NCBI GenBank assembly: GCA_024679565.1
Contig: JAIBDD010000005.1
Coordinates: 1-64,000, forward strand
Direction of reading: 5' to 3'
DNA: 64,000 bases
DNA from: Bacteroidota bacterium
Lineage (GTDB): Bacteria; Bacteroidota; Bacteroidia; NS11-12g; UBA9320
Shown: piece by piece, positions 18,713 to 27,708 of the stretch
Position numbering within the stretch: the first letter of the stretch is position 1
Layout of the letters: the number at the start of each line of letters is the position of its first letter
Translations under genes and position numbers: made by a program
The notes under the pieces: model-generated
What the model saw: the letters and a program-made list of their open reading frames with translations, nothing else
What the model was told of the DNA's origin: nothing
The model's database searches: none

Positions 18713-19855
18713 ATGAATATTGGTATCATTTGTTACCCAACTTATGGGGGAAGCGGAGTTGTAGCAACGGAATTAGGAAAATCAATGGGGGCAAAAGGGC
18801 ACAAGGTCCATTTTATCAGTTACGATCAACCCGCCCGTTTAGATTTTTTTGCTGAAAATCTATACTATCATGAGGTAAACGTGTCTGAATATCCATTATT
18901 CAAATACCCTCCGTATGAGATTGCTTTGTCAAGCAAGATTGTGGAAATTGTTAAATCTGCAAATCTGGATATTTTGCATGTTCACTATGCAATTCCTCAC
19001 GCGGCCGCAGCCGTGATGGCAAAATACGTTTTGCGAGAAGAAGGTGTTCAAATACCAATAATTACAACACTCCACGGAACAGATATAACATTGGTTGGTA
19101 AGGATGCAACATACGGACCAGTTATTCATTATTCGTTAAACCAATCTGAAGGTGTTACCGCCGTTTCTGAAAGCTTAAAAACGGATACAAAAGACATATT
19201 CCAATTTGAGAAAGAGATTCGAGTAATTCCAAATTTTGTTGATTTTGCGAGATTTCAACGTCAACCCAAAGAGCATTTTAAGTTAGCAATTGCACCAAAC
19301 AAAGAGCGAATTGTCATACACACTTCTAATTTTAGAAAGGTAAAGCGTGTTGATGATGTAATGAGCGTTTTTCGCTTAATACAACAACAATTGCCGGCTC
19401 GTTTATTGATGGTGGGTGATGGGCCTGAGCGAGTGCGATTGGAACGTGAGTGTCGAAACTCTAACATGTGTGATAAAATTACCTTTTTAGGAAAACAAGA
19501 TGCCGTAGAAGAAATATTGTCGGTAGGCGACCTCTTCTTAATGCCATCAGAAACCGAAAGTTTTGGATTGGCAGCTTTAGAAGCGATGGCCTGTCAAGTG
19601 CCTGTGATATCAAGTAACACTGGTGGATTACCAGAAGTGAATGTTAACGGAGTTACTGGCTTTACTTGTGATGTTGGAGATGTTGAGGCAATGGCTCAAA
19701 GAGGAATTGAAGTATTGCAGTCTGACGAAGTGTTGCAGAAGTTTAAAGAAAACGCCGTTAATCACGCCAAAACGTATGACATTCATTCTGTTTGTCCTAT
19801 CTACGAAGCGTACTACGAAGAAGTAATTGAAAAGCATTTGCAGAGTGTAGTTTAG
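18713..19855 (+). CDS. bshA: N-acetyl-alpha-D-glucosaminyl L-malate synthase (bacillithiol synthesis)
   Basis: A 380-residue retaining GT4 glycosyltransferase joining UDP-GlcNAc to L-malate, first step of bacillithiol synthesis. BshA signatures are MNIGIICYPTYGGSGVVATELG, HVHYAIPHAAAA, TTLHGTDITLVGKD and the GT4 donor-site motif ETESFGLAALEAMAC with VPVISSNTGGLPEV. Length is normal for BshA (about 380). It follows the metH module by nine bases; bshB and bshC are not in the window. Cytosolic. Confidence 0.97.
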   Translation: MNIGIICYPTYGGSGVVATELGKSMGAKGHKVHFISYDQPARLDFFAENLYYHEVNVSEYPLFKYPPYEIALSSKIVEIVKSANLDILHVHYAIPHAAAAVMAKYVLREEGVQIPIITTLHGTDITLVGKDATYGPVIHYSLNQSEGVTAVSESLKTDTKDIFQFEKEIRVIPNFVDFARFQRQPKEHFKLAIAPNKERIVIHTSNFRKVKRVDDVMSVFRLIQQQLPARLLMVGDGPERVRLERECRNSNMCDKITFLGKQDAVEEILSVGDLFLMPSETESFGLAALEAMACQVPVISSNTGGLPEVNVNGVTGFTCDVGDVEAMAQRGIEVLQSDEVLQKFKENAVNHAKTYDIHSVCPIYEAYYEEVIEKHLQSVV

Positions 19856-19856
19856 C

Positions 19857-19864
19857 TATTTTTG
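19857..19864 (+). promoter_or_regulatory. -7 box directly before the DUF4271 gene (leaderless type)
   Basis: TATTTTTG overlaps the end of bshA by its neighbourhood only and is followed by CGCC and the ATG at 19869, the same four-base spacing as at 17684 and 28879. Confidence 0.55.
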
Positions 19865-19868
19865 CGCC

Positions 19869-20711
19869 ATGCACAAGTGGAACAATCGATATACATTTTT
19901 GGTATGGTTCTTTGTGTGTGGATTATTTCAAGCCCCCATAACGTATAGTCAGTCTGTGGATAGCATAAGCGGGATTGATGTAGCGCATGAAAAGGTTAAA
20001 GATAGCAGTCAAACGCTCGACTATTTGGATGTAGTCCCACCAGTATTTGAGCAACGTCAAAAGGTGGAATATCCATGGATATTTATTCTGGCGGTAATCG
20101 TACTATTATGCATCGGTCTGATTAGAGCCGTGGCGCTGAAACAACATACGTTGTCGCTTCGCACTGCTTTTTCCAATATCTCCAACCAGTTTGAACAAAT
20201 AGACAAAGAAGCGGTAATAAATCCAATTGTGATATTGCAAGTGCTTGTCAGTGCCATAATTATTGCACTAGGACTTTTTGTAATCGAACCCTTCGTTCTC
20301 CCAATAAATATTGAAGGAGGGTTTACCTATTTCCTAATTCTATTCCTTACTATCTGTCTCATCTATACGGTAAAGTATTGCGTTCATTTTTTGGTGGGTT
20401 TGGTTCTGCAGTCAGACGATCTTGCTAGATTGATGGTGATTGGTTTGTCGAGTATGTTGTATGCTTTTACACTACTTATCTTTCCGATTATCGTAGTTTG
20501 GTACTATGTTCCAGTTGAGTCTATAAAGTCGATAATTGCCATGTTGTTATTAGTAATGTCGGCGGTTTTTATTGTCTGGCGATTAATCAAATGTGCTACA
20601 ATTTATTATCGGTACTTTCCATTCGCTAAAATTTATATAATTATCTATCTTTGCGCCCTTGAGATAACACCCATTTTGGTTATTGGTAAATTAATCAGTT
20701 TAGGTGTTTAG
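19869..20711 (+). CDS. DUF4271 membrane protein
   Basis: A 280-residue protein with an N-terminal helix (about 8-28), a short extracytoplasmic region, and six further helices (about 73-90, 115-140, 150-170, 185-215, 220-240, 258-278). Its position just before uroporphyrinogen-III synthase and its topology match DUF4271, a Bacteroidota family with that conserved neighbourhood. Its function is unknown; the gene order suggests a link to heme or cell-envelope biology but this is inference. hemD begins 12 bases later. Confidence 0.8.
   Translation: MHKWNNRYTFLVWFFVCGLFQAPITYSQSVDSISGIDVAHEKVKDSSQTLDYLDVVPPVFEQRQKVEYPWIFILAVIVLLCIGLIRAVALKQHTLSLRTAFSNISNQFEQIDKEAVINPIVILQVLVSAIIIALGLFVIEPFVLPINIEGGFTYFLILFLTICLIYTVKYCVHFLVGLVLQSDDLARLMVIGLSSMLYAFTLLIFPIIVVWYYVPVESIKSIIAMLLLVMSAVFIVWRLIKCATIYYRYFPFAKIYIIIYLCALEITPILVIGKLISLGV
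20646..20653 (+). promoter_or_regulatory. Possible internal promoter for hemD
   Basis: TATCTTTG followed by CGCCC lies inside the last codons of the DUF4271 gene and would start a transcript about 65 nt before hemD. Confidence 0.35.
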
Positions 20712-20723
20712 GAGTTAAGAATC

Positions 20724-21461
20724 TTGAAAGTGAAAAGTATTTTAGTATCCCAACCAGATCCTGGGGATAAGAAGACCGCATATCATGCTTTGGCTGAGAA
20801 GTATAAGCTGAAACTTGATTTTAGACCTTTTATCCAAGTGGAGTCAGTGCCTGCAAAGGAACTGCGTAAAAAGCGTTTGAACATTCTTGATCACACTGCC
20901 ATTATATTGACGTCTCGTAGCGCAGTAGATAATTTCTTTAGATGTGTCGATGAGCTTAAAGTTGAAGTGCCAAATACGATGAAGTATTTCTGCGTCAATG
21001 AAGGGATTTCTTTATACACACAGAAGTATACGGTTTTACGAAAGCGTAAAATGTTTTTCGGTAAAGGGAGAGAGCCAGAATTTTTAAAGCTGGTTAAGTC
21101 TCATCCAAAAGAAAATTATTTATTCGTTTGTTCGGATATTCGTAAACCATCGATTCCAACATTTTTAACAGAAAATGAGATTAACTTCACTGAGGCGATT
21201 ATGTATCGAACAGTGAATGCGGACCTGAGCGATCTAGAGAATGTGTTTTATGATGTAATCGCGTTTTTTAGTCCGGCAGACATCAAGTCTTTGTACGACA
21301 ATTTCCCAGACTTTGAGCAAAATGATACACGTATTGCGGGTTGGGGAGCGTCAACAAACAAGGCCATTTTAGCGGCTAAACTCACCAATAATATTCCAGC
21401 GCCAACACCTGATTCACCTTCCATGACGGCGGCTATCGAGGCTTACATTAAGTCTCTTTAA
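20724..21461 (+). CDS. hemD: Uroporphyrinogen-III synthase
   Basis: A 245-residue HemD-type enzyme (EC 4.2.1.75) cyclising hydroxymethylbilane to uroporphyrinogen III for heme. HemD proteins are poorly conserved; supporting features are ILVSQPDPGDK at the start, ILTSRSAVDNFF near residue 55, YLFVCSDIRKPSIPTFL near 135 and DVIAFFSPADIKSLYDNF followed by RIAGWGASTNKAIL, the usual two-domain pattern. Start is TTG (with GGAG eleven bases upstream); a GTG at 20730 is an alternative. The DUF4271-hemD pair is conserved in the phylum. The end overlaps the convergent methyltransferase by four bases. Confidence 0.9.
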   Translation: MKVKSILVSQPDPGDKKTAYHALAEKYKLKLDFRPFIQVESVPAKELRKKRLNILDHTAIILTSRSAVDNFFRCVDELKVEVPNTMKYFCVNEGISLYTQKYTVLRKRKMFFGKGREPEFLKLVKSHPKENYLFVCSDIRKPSIPTFLTENEINFTEAIMYRTVNADLSDLENVFYDVIAFFSPADIKSLYDNFPDFEQNDTRIAGWGASTNKAILAAKLTNNIPAPTPDSPSMTAAIEAYIKSL

Positions 21462-22672
21462 ATTCGTTCAGTTAACAAACACAAAGATTTGCCTTTGTCG
21501 TCGGTAGTAAAATGAAGGAATAGATTTCCTCCTTCTTTTATTTTTAGTTTGTTTCTAATTGTCCGAACGTCATCAAAATAGTGTCGTTGAGCAATGTCAA
21601 TAGCTTTTATCCCACGCTTCTTTAGCAACTTTTTGACGTCTTTAATTGAAGCGTCTATTTGTTCAATAATTTTAAATTGTCGTCCATCAAAATTTTCAAT
21701 CTGTTGGCTATTGATGTAGTAAAACCCAAGTGGTTTAATTGGTGACAAGCCCATTTCTTTGCAGTAAGAATGCGATAGTCCCGATTTTATAAGGGGTTTA
21801 GAGGGCTCTAGAAGAATAGATTCATGCTTGCTTGGAGACGGTTTTGGAGTGATCGATTCTCCACTATACCGCCATACTTGAGACTTGGTTATATGAATTG
21901 AAACGTGTTTTGTTGTTTCGATAACGTCATTGGTCAGGTGGATAAGCACCTCTTTCACTTCATTTCTATATCCAATCACATAGATAGAATGTATGTTTTG
22001 AAATGTACGATGAAGTACGGTAAGATCCACCATCGGACTTAACTTAATGACTAAACAATTTGTGTGCTTGAGCCATTTCGAATGTCCTTCTACAATATTT
22101 GGGGAGTAAGATTCGAAATCCCCTAAAATGCGCGTGTCTTCAGGTCGGCGATCCGGGTCTAAATATATCATGTCATAGGATTCTTCATATTTGAAAGATT
22201 CCAAATCGGTATGGACGAAGCGGATATTGTCTACCTGTAATTTTTGTTGATTATATGTCGCAAATTGGTGTGTTTCTAAGTCATGCTCTAATGCAAAGAC
22301 CTGTTCAAATGACTTTGCAAAATATGTTGCGTCAACTCCTAGTCCTGAAGTTAAGTCAAGTAAATTCTTGCCACCAAATAAGGAAGATTTGAAATTTGCC
22401 AATTCCCAATGTGAACTTTGGGCATAGCTTTTAGAATTAAATGCACAACGATTTATAACCCAATCTGGTAATTTGTGTTGTGCTTTCTGGTACAAATGTA
22501 AGATTTGGGTAAGTTTGGGTAAATCGAAATTGACCTTTCCTGAATAAGTAAGTGCCAGATTTTCAGGTCGTTCGTTTTTGTGTTTGTTTAAAAATAGTTG
22601 TGCCTCAGGGGTTTCAAGTAACTCAATTATTTCATTACTTTGCACTATATCATGTTGTGAATCGTTAATCAT
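21458..22672 (-). CDS. Class I SAM-dependent methyltransferase with THUMP-like domain
   Basis: About 404 residues. The central Rossmann methyltransferase has the SAM motif LLDLTSGLGVDATYFAK, an acidic second strand VFALEHDLETH and an LDPDRRP catalytic-type loop. The C-terminal part (about 320-404: GFYYINSQQIENFDGRQFKIIE, LKKRGIKAIDIAQRHY) fits the THUMP-like domain of this Bacteroidota family, suggesting RNA as the substrate. The N-terminal 90 residues are helical. I prefer the ATG at 22672 (MINDSQ); an ATG seven codons upstream is also possible. Exact target unknown. Confidence 0.82.
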   Translation of the reverse strand: MINDSQHDIVQSNEIIELLETPEAQLFLNKHKNERPENLALTYSGKVNFDLPKLTQILHLYQKAQHKLPDWVINRCAFNSKSYAQSSHWELANFKSSLFGGKNLLDLTSGLGVDATYFAKSFEQVFALEHDLETHQFATYNQQKLQVDNIRFVHTDLESFKYEESYDMIYLDPDRRPEDTRILGDFESYSPNIVEGHSKWLKHTNCLVIKLSPMVDLTVLHRTFQNIHSIYVIGYRNEVKEVLIHLTNDVIETTKHVSIHITKSQVWRYSGESITPKPSPSKHESILLEPSKPLIKSGLSHSYCKEMGLSPIKPLGFYYINSQQIENFDGRQFKIIEQIDASIKDVKKLLKKRGIKAIDIAQRHYFDDVRTIRNKLKIKEGGNLFLHFTTDDKGKSLCLLTERI

Positions 22673-22708
22673 TATATATATAAAGGCGTTCACTAAAATA
22701 GGGATAAT

Positions 22709-22846
22709 ATGAAAAAGGCATTAAGTATCGTTTGTGTAGTATTGTTGATGATTGGTTTGCTTTCTTCTTGTGGCTCGCGCCGTGGGGACAAAGGTTGCCC
22801 AAATAACTTTGGACAGTTAGAGCAAAACCATCACCAAAGCAATTAA
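22709..22846 (+). CDS. Tiny lipoprotein (45 aa)
   Basis: A short gene starting MKKALSIVCVVLLMIGLLSS with a lipobox LLSSC (Cys21) and a mature tail of only 25 residues ending HHQSN. The tail is hydrophilic and has one more Cys. Divergent from the methyltransferase gene, it fills the gap before osmC. Small lipoproteins like this are common in Bacteroidota but usually left unannotated; no function can be assigned. Confidence 0.6.
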   Translation: MKKALSIVCVVLLMIGLLSSCGSRRGDKGCPNNFGQLEQNHHQSN

Positions 22847-22848
22847 GA

Positions 22849-23259
22849 TTATTCCGAATAATTAAAGGTAACCATTTGTTTTATTGAGGGGTGCAAGCTG
22901 TTTGCCACTGGGCAAGTCAATGCAATGTGTTCCATTATTTCTTTCTGGTCTATGGTCCATTTGTGGTCTATTTCAACCTGAACATGTAATTCAGATATTC
23001 TTCTTGGCCCTGACGCCATAATTTTGGTGACAGAACATTCAACATTTTCAAAAGGGATGTGCCTATCTCTTGCCGCAATTCCCATGACGGTTAACATGCA
23101 ACTGCCAAGTGAGGTAGCTGCCAAATCAGTTGGAGAGAAAAGGGCTCCGTTGCCTTGGTTGTCTATTGGTGCATCTGTAGAGATTTGATTGTTGGATTGA
23201 AGATGTATCGCGGTAGTGCGCAAACTACCCTCATATTTTATTCTTGAAGTTGCCGACAT
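22849..23259 (-). CDS. OsmC/Ohr-family peroxiredoxin
   Basis: A 136-residue OsmC-fold protein that reduces organic hydroperoxides with two cysteines. They are seen in TSLGSCMLTVMGIAARDR (first) and HIALTCPVANSLHPSI (second). The N-terminus RIKYEGSLRTTAIH and the motif ALFSPTDLAATSLG are usual for the OsmC (YhfA-like) subgroup. Cytosolic. It converges on the tiny lipoprotein gene with two bases between stops. Confidence 0.92.
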   Translation of the reverse strand: MSATSRIKYEGSLRTTAIHLQSNNQISTDAPIDNQGNGALFSPTDLAATSLGSCMLTVMGIAARDRHIPFENVECSVTKIMASGPRRISELHVQVEIDHKWTIDQKEIMEHIALTCPVANSLHPSIKQMVTFNYSE

Positions 23260-23314
23260 AAATGGTATTGTGTAACTTTTTTCAAAGTTGTATCTTTACG
23301 CTTAAGAATCGACA

Positions 23315-24055
23315 TTGTTTAAACGATATTTACATAAACTGCTTCTTGGAGTACTGGTAATTTGCAGCACTATTTCCATTGCACAAACTCAAGCCTCAGA
23401 TCATTGGCAAAAGTCCTATGGGATTGGCGTTAAGGTTAAGAGTAATGGAATTGGTTTAGCGTACCAGCAACAATTCCACAAATCTCAGCATTTGAGCCGT
23501 TTTGTCTATGCTGATTTTGGTTCATTTAAACATACCAACGAGTCAAAAATTGTCAACCATAAAGCTGAGAACAAAATGCCATTCGTGTATGGCAAATTAT
23601 TTCATACCGCCAGATGCAGAGCCTTATATGGAGTTTCTATGAGGTTAATTCAACCGCGCAAATACAATCATGTTGCTGTGGATATTCAGGGGTCGGGTGG
23701 TATAGCAATAGGTATACAGCGACCTGTCTACCTGAGAATTGAAACCATCGAAAATGATCAGAAGACTGTAAAAAATGTAAAATATTCTCGTCAAAATGTG
23801 GCCGATGCGGAGCCGATTATTGGATATTCAAAGAATGGTGAAGGATGGAAAGAGCTTGAATATCGGCCCGGTGCTTCGAGTTTAATCAATGTATCCTTTA
23901 CATGGAATGAGTTTACGCAAGTCTCTAAACGCGTGAATATCGGCGCTAGCATGGATTATTACCCCGGCGGATTGCCCATAATGGCATTTGGTCAAAACCC
24001 TAAACTTAATGCAACGTTTTTTGTTGGGTTTATGTGGGTCATCAATCAGGGCTAA
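23315..24055 (+). CDS. Exported beta-barrel-like protein, unknown function
   Basis: A 246-residue protein with a signal peptide at about 1-23 (LLLGVLVICSTISIAQ). The mature part alternates polar and hydrophobic residues (GVKVKSNGIGLAYQQQF, GGIAIGIQRPVYLRI) and ends in an aromatic strand NATFFVGFMWVINQG, consistent with a small outer-membrane barrel. Start codon is TTG at 23315; a near -7 box TATCTTTA lies upstream. I recognise no named family. Confidence 0.65.
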   Translation: MFKRYLHKLLLGVLVICSTISIAQTQASDHWQKSYGIGVKVKSNGIGLAYQQQFHKSQHLSRFVYADFGSFKHTNESKIVNHKAENKMPFVYGKLFHTARCRALYGVSMRLIQPRKYNHVAVDIQGSGGIAIGIQRPVYLRIETIENDQKTVKNVKYSRQNVADAEPIIGYSKNGEGWKELEYRPGASSLINVSFTWNEFTQVSKRVNIGASMDYYPGGLPIMAFGQNPKLNATFFVGFMWVINQG

Positions 24056-24165
24056 TTTCCGTTGCTCAAATTGTATGTTCCCATGGTGAATTATGTCTTG
24101 GTTTAAAGGAGAATCCTGATAAATTTGCATTGAATAGATTTAGAAAAAAGCATTGAATACGTAAT

Positions 24166-26889
24166 ATGAAGAAGAATATCTACTATAGTGTCGCAGCTGT
24201 TGCTGTTGTTGTAATCGCAGGATCACTAACAACTGTGTCGCTCGACGATCAGACAGTGTATCAACCACGTGAATTAAGTCAGTCAAATACTGAGACTTTT
24301 ATGGGGGCGCAAGAGTATATGAATAGCCTTAGAGCTAATCAATATACTGGTGTTGTAGATCCTAAAGATGTTGCACAAGCGAAGGCAGAATTAGCTGATT
24401 TCCGAAAAACTCATGGAAAAGCGAGCTACCCATTATCATGGTCGTTTGCGGGCCCTGACAACCGAGGTGGGCGAACAAGAGCACTTCTTATCGACAGAAA
24501 CGACAATAACGTATTGTATGCTGGAGGTGTAATGGGTGGCGTGTTTAAGTCAATAAACAAAGGCGCTTCTTGGTACCCAGTTAATGACCATTTTGAAGAT
24601 ATGTCGGTTTCTAGTATTTGTCAAACTCCTGACGGAACGATCTATTTCGGTACTGGTGAGTCATTCACTGGTGGAGGAGGGCAGGAAGCCTTTACTCCTG
24701 GATTTAGAGGTGGAGGAATATACAAGAGTACAGATGACGGAGTGACTTTCGAGAAAATAGCACCTACCGGAGGATTTGCATATGTAAATAAGGTGGTGTC
24801 CCATCCAACAAAAAATGTTGTATTTGCTTCAACCAATACAGGGTTGCGTGTGTCAACAGAAGGAAACGACGAACAATGGACGTTGGTGTTAGGTGGTAAC
24901 GCTCGAGATTTTGTCATTGATAAAAATGGTAATGCCTTGGCCTATACCAATACGGTATATAGATCTGAAGACCCAACGACGAATGGAAGTTACAGCGCTG
25001 TCTCAGGCCTTCCTTTGGGAGGTGTTAATCGAATCGCACTTGGTGTTTCTGAATCTGACCCTAATTACTCTTATGTGGTTATTGTTGGTACAGTAACGTT
25101 TAATGGACCAATTGGACGTGTAACTGCAGGTTCTGGTTTGGTAGGAGTGTATCAGTCGAAAGACAATGGTAAAAACTTTAACAGAATCATTGGTAATGCA
25201 AGTTCATTTTTTGCTCCATGGTGTGTTCCAACTTTATCTACTGGCCCTAGCTCAATTCATTCACAGGGTTACTATGACTTATGTATCGGTGTTCACCCAA
25301 CGCAAAAAGAGAGAATCTTTATGGGTGGAATTCAATTTGCAGAATGGACACCTGAAACAGGAGCCAGAATCGTTGGTAATAACTTTGACAGTAAAGCGAA
25401 CCCATTTGGTATTCATGCAGATAAGCATTTTATCACATTTGACACCAAGTCAAACCCAATGATTATGTATGTGACTTCTGACGGAGGAGTAAGCAAAACT
25501 ACTAATGCAGATATGACCAATTATACGACGTTGTATAACGGCTATGGTACTACTCAGTTTTATGGAGTTGCAGGAGGTATTAACGGTACGGTGATTGGTG
25601 GAACACAAGACAACAATTCTATGGTAATTGATGGTAAAGGAAATACGCCACAAGCCGCAGAAGATATCATTGGTGGTGACGGATTTCAGTGTGAGATTTC
25701 AAGAATTAACCCTGATATCGTTTTTGCTGAAAGTCAAAATGGAGGGATGATTCGATCATTAAATGCTGGAGGTTCTCCTTCAAGAATTTGGGACAGCAGA
25801 CTGGCAGGAAGCGGTGAGGCAGCTTCTTTGAATACGGATGGTACGATAAGACAAGCGAATAATATTTTTAATACACCTATGCAGCTTTGGGAAGACTTGA
25901 GTGATTCTACGAATCGATTGTTCTTTGCAATGGATAATGCAGTATGGATGGCAAACGGAGCGGTACTTTCACCTAACCCTCAATGGTTTAAATTGGCAGC
26001 AACTTCATTTAGACCTCATGCGATGAAGATTTCTCCAGATGGTGCTTCATTATATGTATCTAGTACAAATTCTGGGACATTGAGCAGAATAGACGGAATA
26101 CAAGCTGCAGTTTGGGATACGGCGATGTTATCTGGAGCAACAATTTCTGACAGTCTAAGCATCAGAAATATTAACTCAAACCTGCCAAGTGGGCGTTCAG
26201 TGACTGATATTGAAGTAGATTATAACAATCCAAACCGTGTAATCGTAACTTTAGGAAATTATGGTAACTCTAGCCATGTTTATATTACAGAGAATGCTTT
26301 AGATGATGCACCAACATGGAGAAGTATCCAAGGAGCATTGCCTAATTTCCCTGTGTATGATGCAGAAATTAGCGTATCTAATCCGGCACATATAATCTTA
26401 GGTACTGAGTTTGGTATATACTATGCGCAAAATGGAAATGCAACTACTCCAACTTGGACATTCAACAAAGACAGTATGCCAACTGTTCCTGTATTTCAAA
26501 TCCGACAAGTGGAAGAGAAAGTTTGGCAAAGCGGAAAAAGAACCGGTGCTGTTTTAGTTGCTGGTACTCATGGACGTGGAATTTGGAGATCGTCAAGTAT
26601 GTTGACAAGTGTTAAGAATGTAACAAGTACAAGTAACGTAAAACTTCGTGCATACCCGAATCCATCGTCGAACAAAATATCGATCGACATGCCAATCAAC
26701 GGGAATGATGAACTAACGGTTAAGGTGTATAATTATCAAGGACAGTTAATGCAGTCACGTGTTGTCAATGTAAATGGTTTGCAACAAACGATAGACATGG
26801 ATGTTAATCAGTTGTCAGCGGGTAATTACATTATTCAAGTAACAGGCGAAAAACATAACGGTGCAACAAAGTTTGTAAAAATTGACTAA
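24166..26889 (+). CDS. Secreted beta-propeller (sortilin/VPS10-like) with type-A T9SS sorting domain
   Basis: A 907-residue exported protein. After an N-terminal signal (about 1-27) and a short pro-like region, residues about 85-800 form an Asp-box beta-propeller: FKSINKGASWYPV, IYKSTDDGVTFEKI, YQSKDNGKNFNRI and others follow the SxDxGxTW pattern of sortilin and BNR-type propellers. A conserved WSFAGPDNRGGRTRALL opens the propeller. The last 75 residues (LRAYPNPSSNKISID, VKVYNYQGQL, LSAGNYIIQVTG, KFVKID) are the type-A T9SS C-terminal domain. Likely on the cell surface or released; binding partner or enzyme activity unknown. A terminator follows. Confidence 0.9.
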   Translation: MKKNIYYSVAAVAVVVIAGSLTTVSLDDQTVYQPRELSQSNTETFMGAQEYMNSLRANQYTGVVDPKDVAQAKAELADFRKTHGKASYPLSWSFAGPDNRGGRTRALLIDRNDNNVLYAGGVMGGVFKSINKGASWYPVNDHFEDMSVSSICQTPDGTIYFGTGESFTGGGGQEAFTPGFRGGGIYKSTDDGVTFEKIAPTGGFAYVNKVVSHPTKNVVFASTNTGLRVSTEGNDEQWTLVLGGNARDFVIDKNGNALAYTNTVYRSEDPTTNGSYSAVSGLPLGGVNRIALGVSESDPNYSYVVIVGTVTFNGPIGRVTAGSGLVGVYQSKDNGKNFNRIIGNASSFFAPWCVPTLSTGPSSIHSQGYYDLCIGVHPTQKERIFMGGIQFAEWTPETGARIVGNNFDSKANPFGIHADKHFITFDTKSNPMIMYVTSDGGVSKTTNADMTNYTTLYNGYGTTQFYGVAGGINGTVIGGTQDNNSMVIDGKGNTPQAAEDIIGGDGFQCEISRINPDIVFAESQNGGMIRSLNAGGSPSRIWDSRLAGSGEAASLNTDGTIRQANNIFNTPMQLWEDLSDSTNRLFFAMDNAVWMANGAVLSPNPQWFKLAATSFRPHAMKISPDGASLYVSSTNSGTLSRIDGIQAAVWDTAMLSGATISDSLSIRNINSNLPSGRSVTDIEVDYNNPNRVIVTLGNYGNSSHVYITENALDDAPTWRSIQGALPNFPVYDAEISVSNPAHIILGTEFGIYYAQNGNATTPTWTFNKDSMPTVPVFQIRQVEEKVWQSGKRTGAVLVAGTHGRGIWRSSSMLTSVKNVTSTSNVKLRAYPNPSSNKISIDMPINGNDELTVKVYNYQGQLMQSRVVNVNGLQQTIDMDVNQLSAGNYIIQVTGEKHNGATKFVKID

Positions 26890-26915
26890 GCCCGTTAATT
26901 CAAAAATTATAAATG

Positions 26916-26943
26916 AAACCCAGGTTAATAGCCTGGGTTTTTT
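26916..26943 (+). terminator. Intrinsic terminator after the T9SS propeller gene
   Basis: A nine-base-pair stem AAACCCAGG/CCTGGGTTT with a seven-base loop and a run of six T. Confidence 0.88.
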
Positions 26944-27595
26944 GTTTTGGTTAAAATGGGTCGGTTCTTTTATATGGCCAATTACGGTAGTTAAGCACCA
27001 GTCTGAAGAAGAGTACTTAGAGCTGGTTCTATTCCGAGGGAGTCGTCTTTTAAATAGCCGTAATGCCAACTACTCTAACGGTAACCTCCAAACAGCATAC
27101 AGAAACCTGTTCGCAGAAGTGGATTTGAATTTGTCTCAACGGAAACGAGTCCTAATTCTTGGGTTTGGTTTTGGGGGCGTGGCTGAATTGATTACGCAAT
27201 CAAACCCTTATGCACACATTACTGGAGTTGAGTCCAACACAACTGTATTAACGTGGTATAAGGCATATTGTAAGCAATTACACAATGTGAAACTGGTGTT
27301 GCAGGATGCTAAGGAATTTATGTCTGGAGATGACCAGAGATATGATTTAATTGTGTATGACATTTATAACGACATGGAAGTGCCAAAATTTTTCCAGTCA
27401 AGTGAGTTCATTCATCAGCTTGGTAGTCGGCTTGCTACATCTGGTGCTGTAATTTTTAACAAGGTGGTGCAAAATCGGGAACATAAAAACGAGTTTAACG
27501 CGATCTTTCTTGAAATGTCAAACGTTTTTTTAAACGTACAAGTAAATGAGCAGTTTGGGTTAAATCGATTTGTAGTCGCCAAAAATAGGACATAA
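26942..27595 (+). CDS. Spermidine synthase-like methyltransferase-fold protein
   Basis: A protein of about 217 residues with the Rossmann motif RVLILGFGFGGVAELI, acidic strand 2 ITGVESN, NVKLVLQDAKEFM and YDLIVYDIYNDMEVP, the layout of spermidine synthase-type proteins, with LNSRNANYSNGNLQTAYR replacing the usual gate-strand sequence. The key aspartates of true spermidine synthases are only partly kept, so polyamine activity is uncertain. The open frame extends back to a TTG at 26882, but that would run through the terminator of the previous gene; the TTG at 26942 directly after the hairpin is preferred. Confidence 0.72.
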   Translation: MFWLKWVGSFIWPITVVKHQSEEEYLELVLFRGSRLLNSRNANYSNGNLQTAYRNLFAEVDLNLSQRKRVLILGFGFGGVAELITQSNPYAHITGVESNTTVLTWYKAYCKQLHNVKLVLQDAKEFMSGDDQRYDLIVYDIYNDMEVPKFFQSSEFIHQLGSRLATSGAVIFNKVVQNREHKNEFNAIFLEMSNVFLNVQVNEQFGLNRFVVAKNRT

Positions 27596-27649
27596 TGGCG
27601 CCTTATTTGACCATTGCGCCAAAAAGTAAGACATAGTGTCACTTATTTT
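27577..27649 (+). repeat. Two imperfect direct repeats upstream of hsp20 (possible activator sites)
   Basis: Copies at 27577-27608 and 27617-27649 both start CGCCAAAAA and contain GACATARTGKC (27589-27599 and 27630-27640, a partial dyad; the second, GACATAGTGTC, is symmetric) then a TTATTT. They are 40 bases apart. The first overlaps the 3' end of the preceding gene. Position and spacing upstream of a sigma-54-like promoter suggest binding sites for an NtrC-type activator. Confidence 0.55.
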
Positions 27650-27663
27650 AATGAATTTTCAAT

Positions 27664-27679
27664 TGGTACAGTGGTTGAA
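27664..27679 (+). promoter_or_regulatory. Putative sigma-54 (-24/-12) promoter of hsp20
   Basis: TTGGTACAGTGGTTGA matches the TGGCAC-N5-TTGC consensus at most positions with exact spacing (GG at 665-666, GA in place of GC at 677-678). Transcription would start near 27690, about 20 nt before the ATG. No TAnnTTTG box is seen. Confidence 0.5.
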
Positions 27680-27708
27680 CTGGGGAGAATAAATAAAACA
27701 TTAGAAAA

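Noticed and set aside
27597-27620. GGCGCC...TTGCGCC inverted repeat as a terminator
   Set aside because: The 13-base loop and absence of a T-run argue against it; the direct-repeat reading explains the region better.
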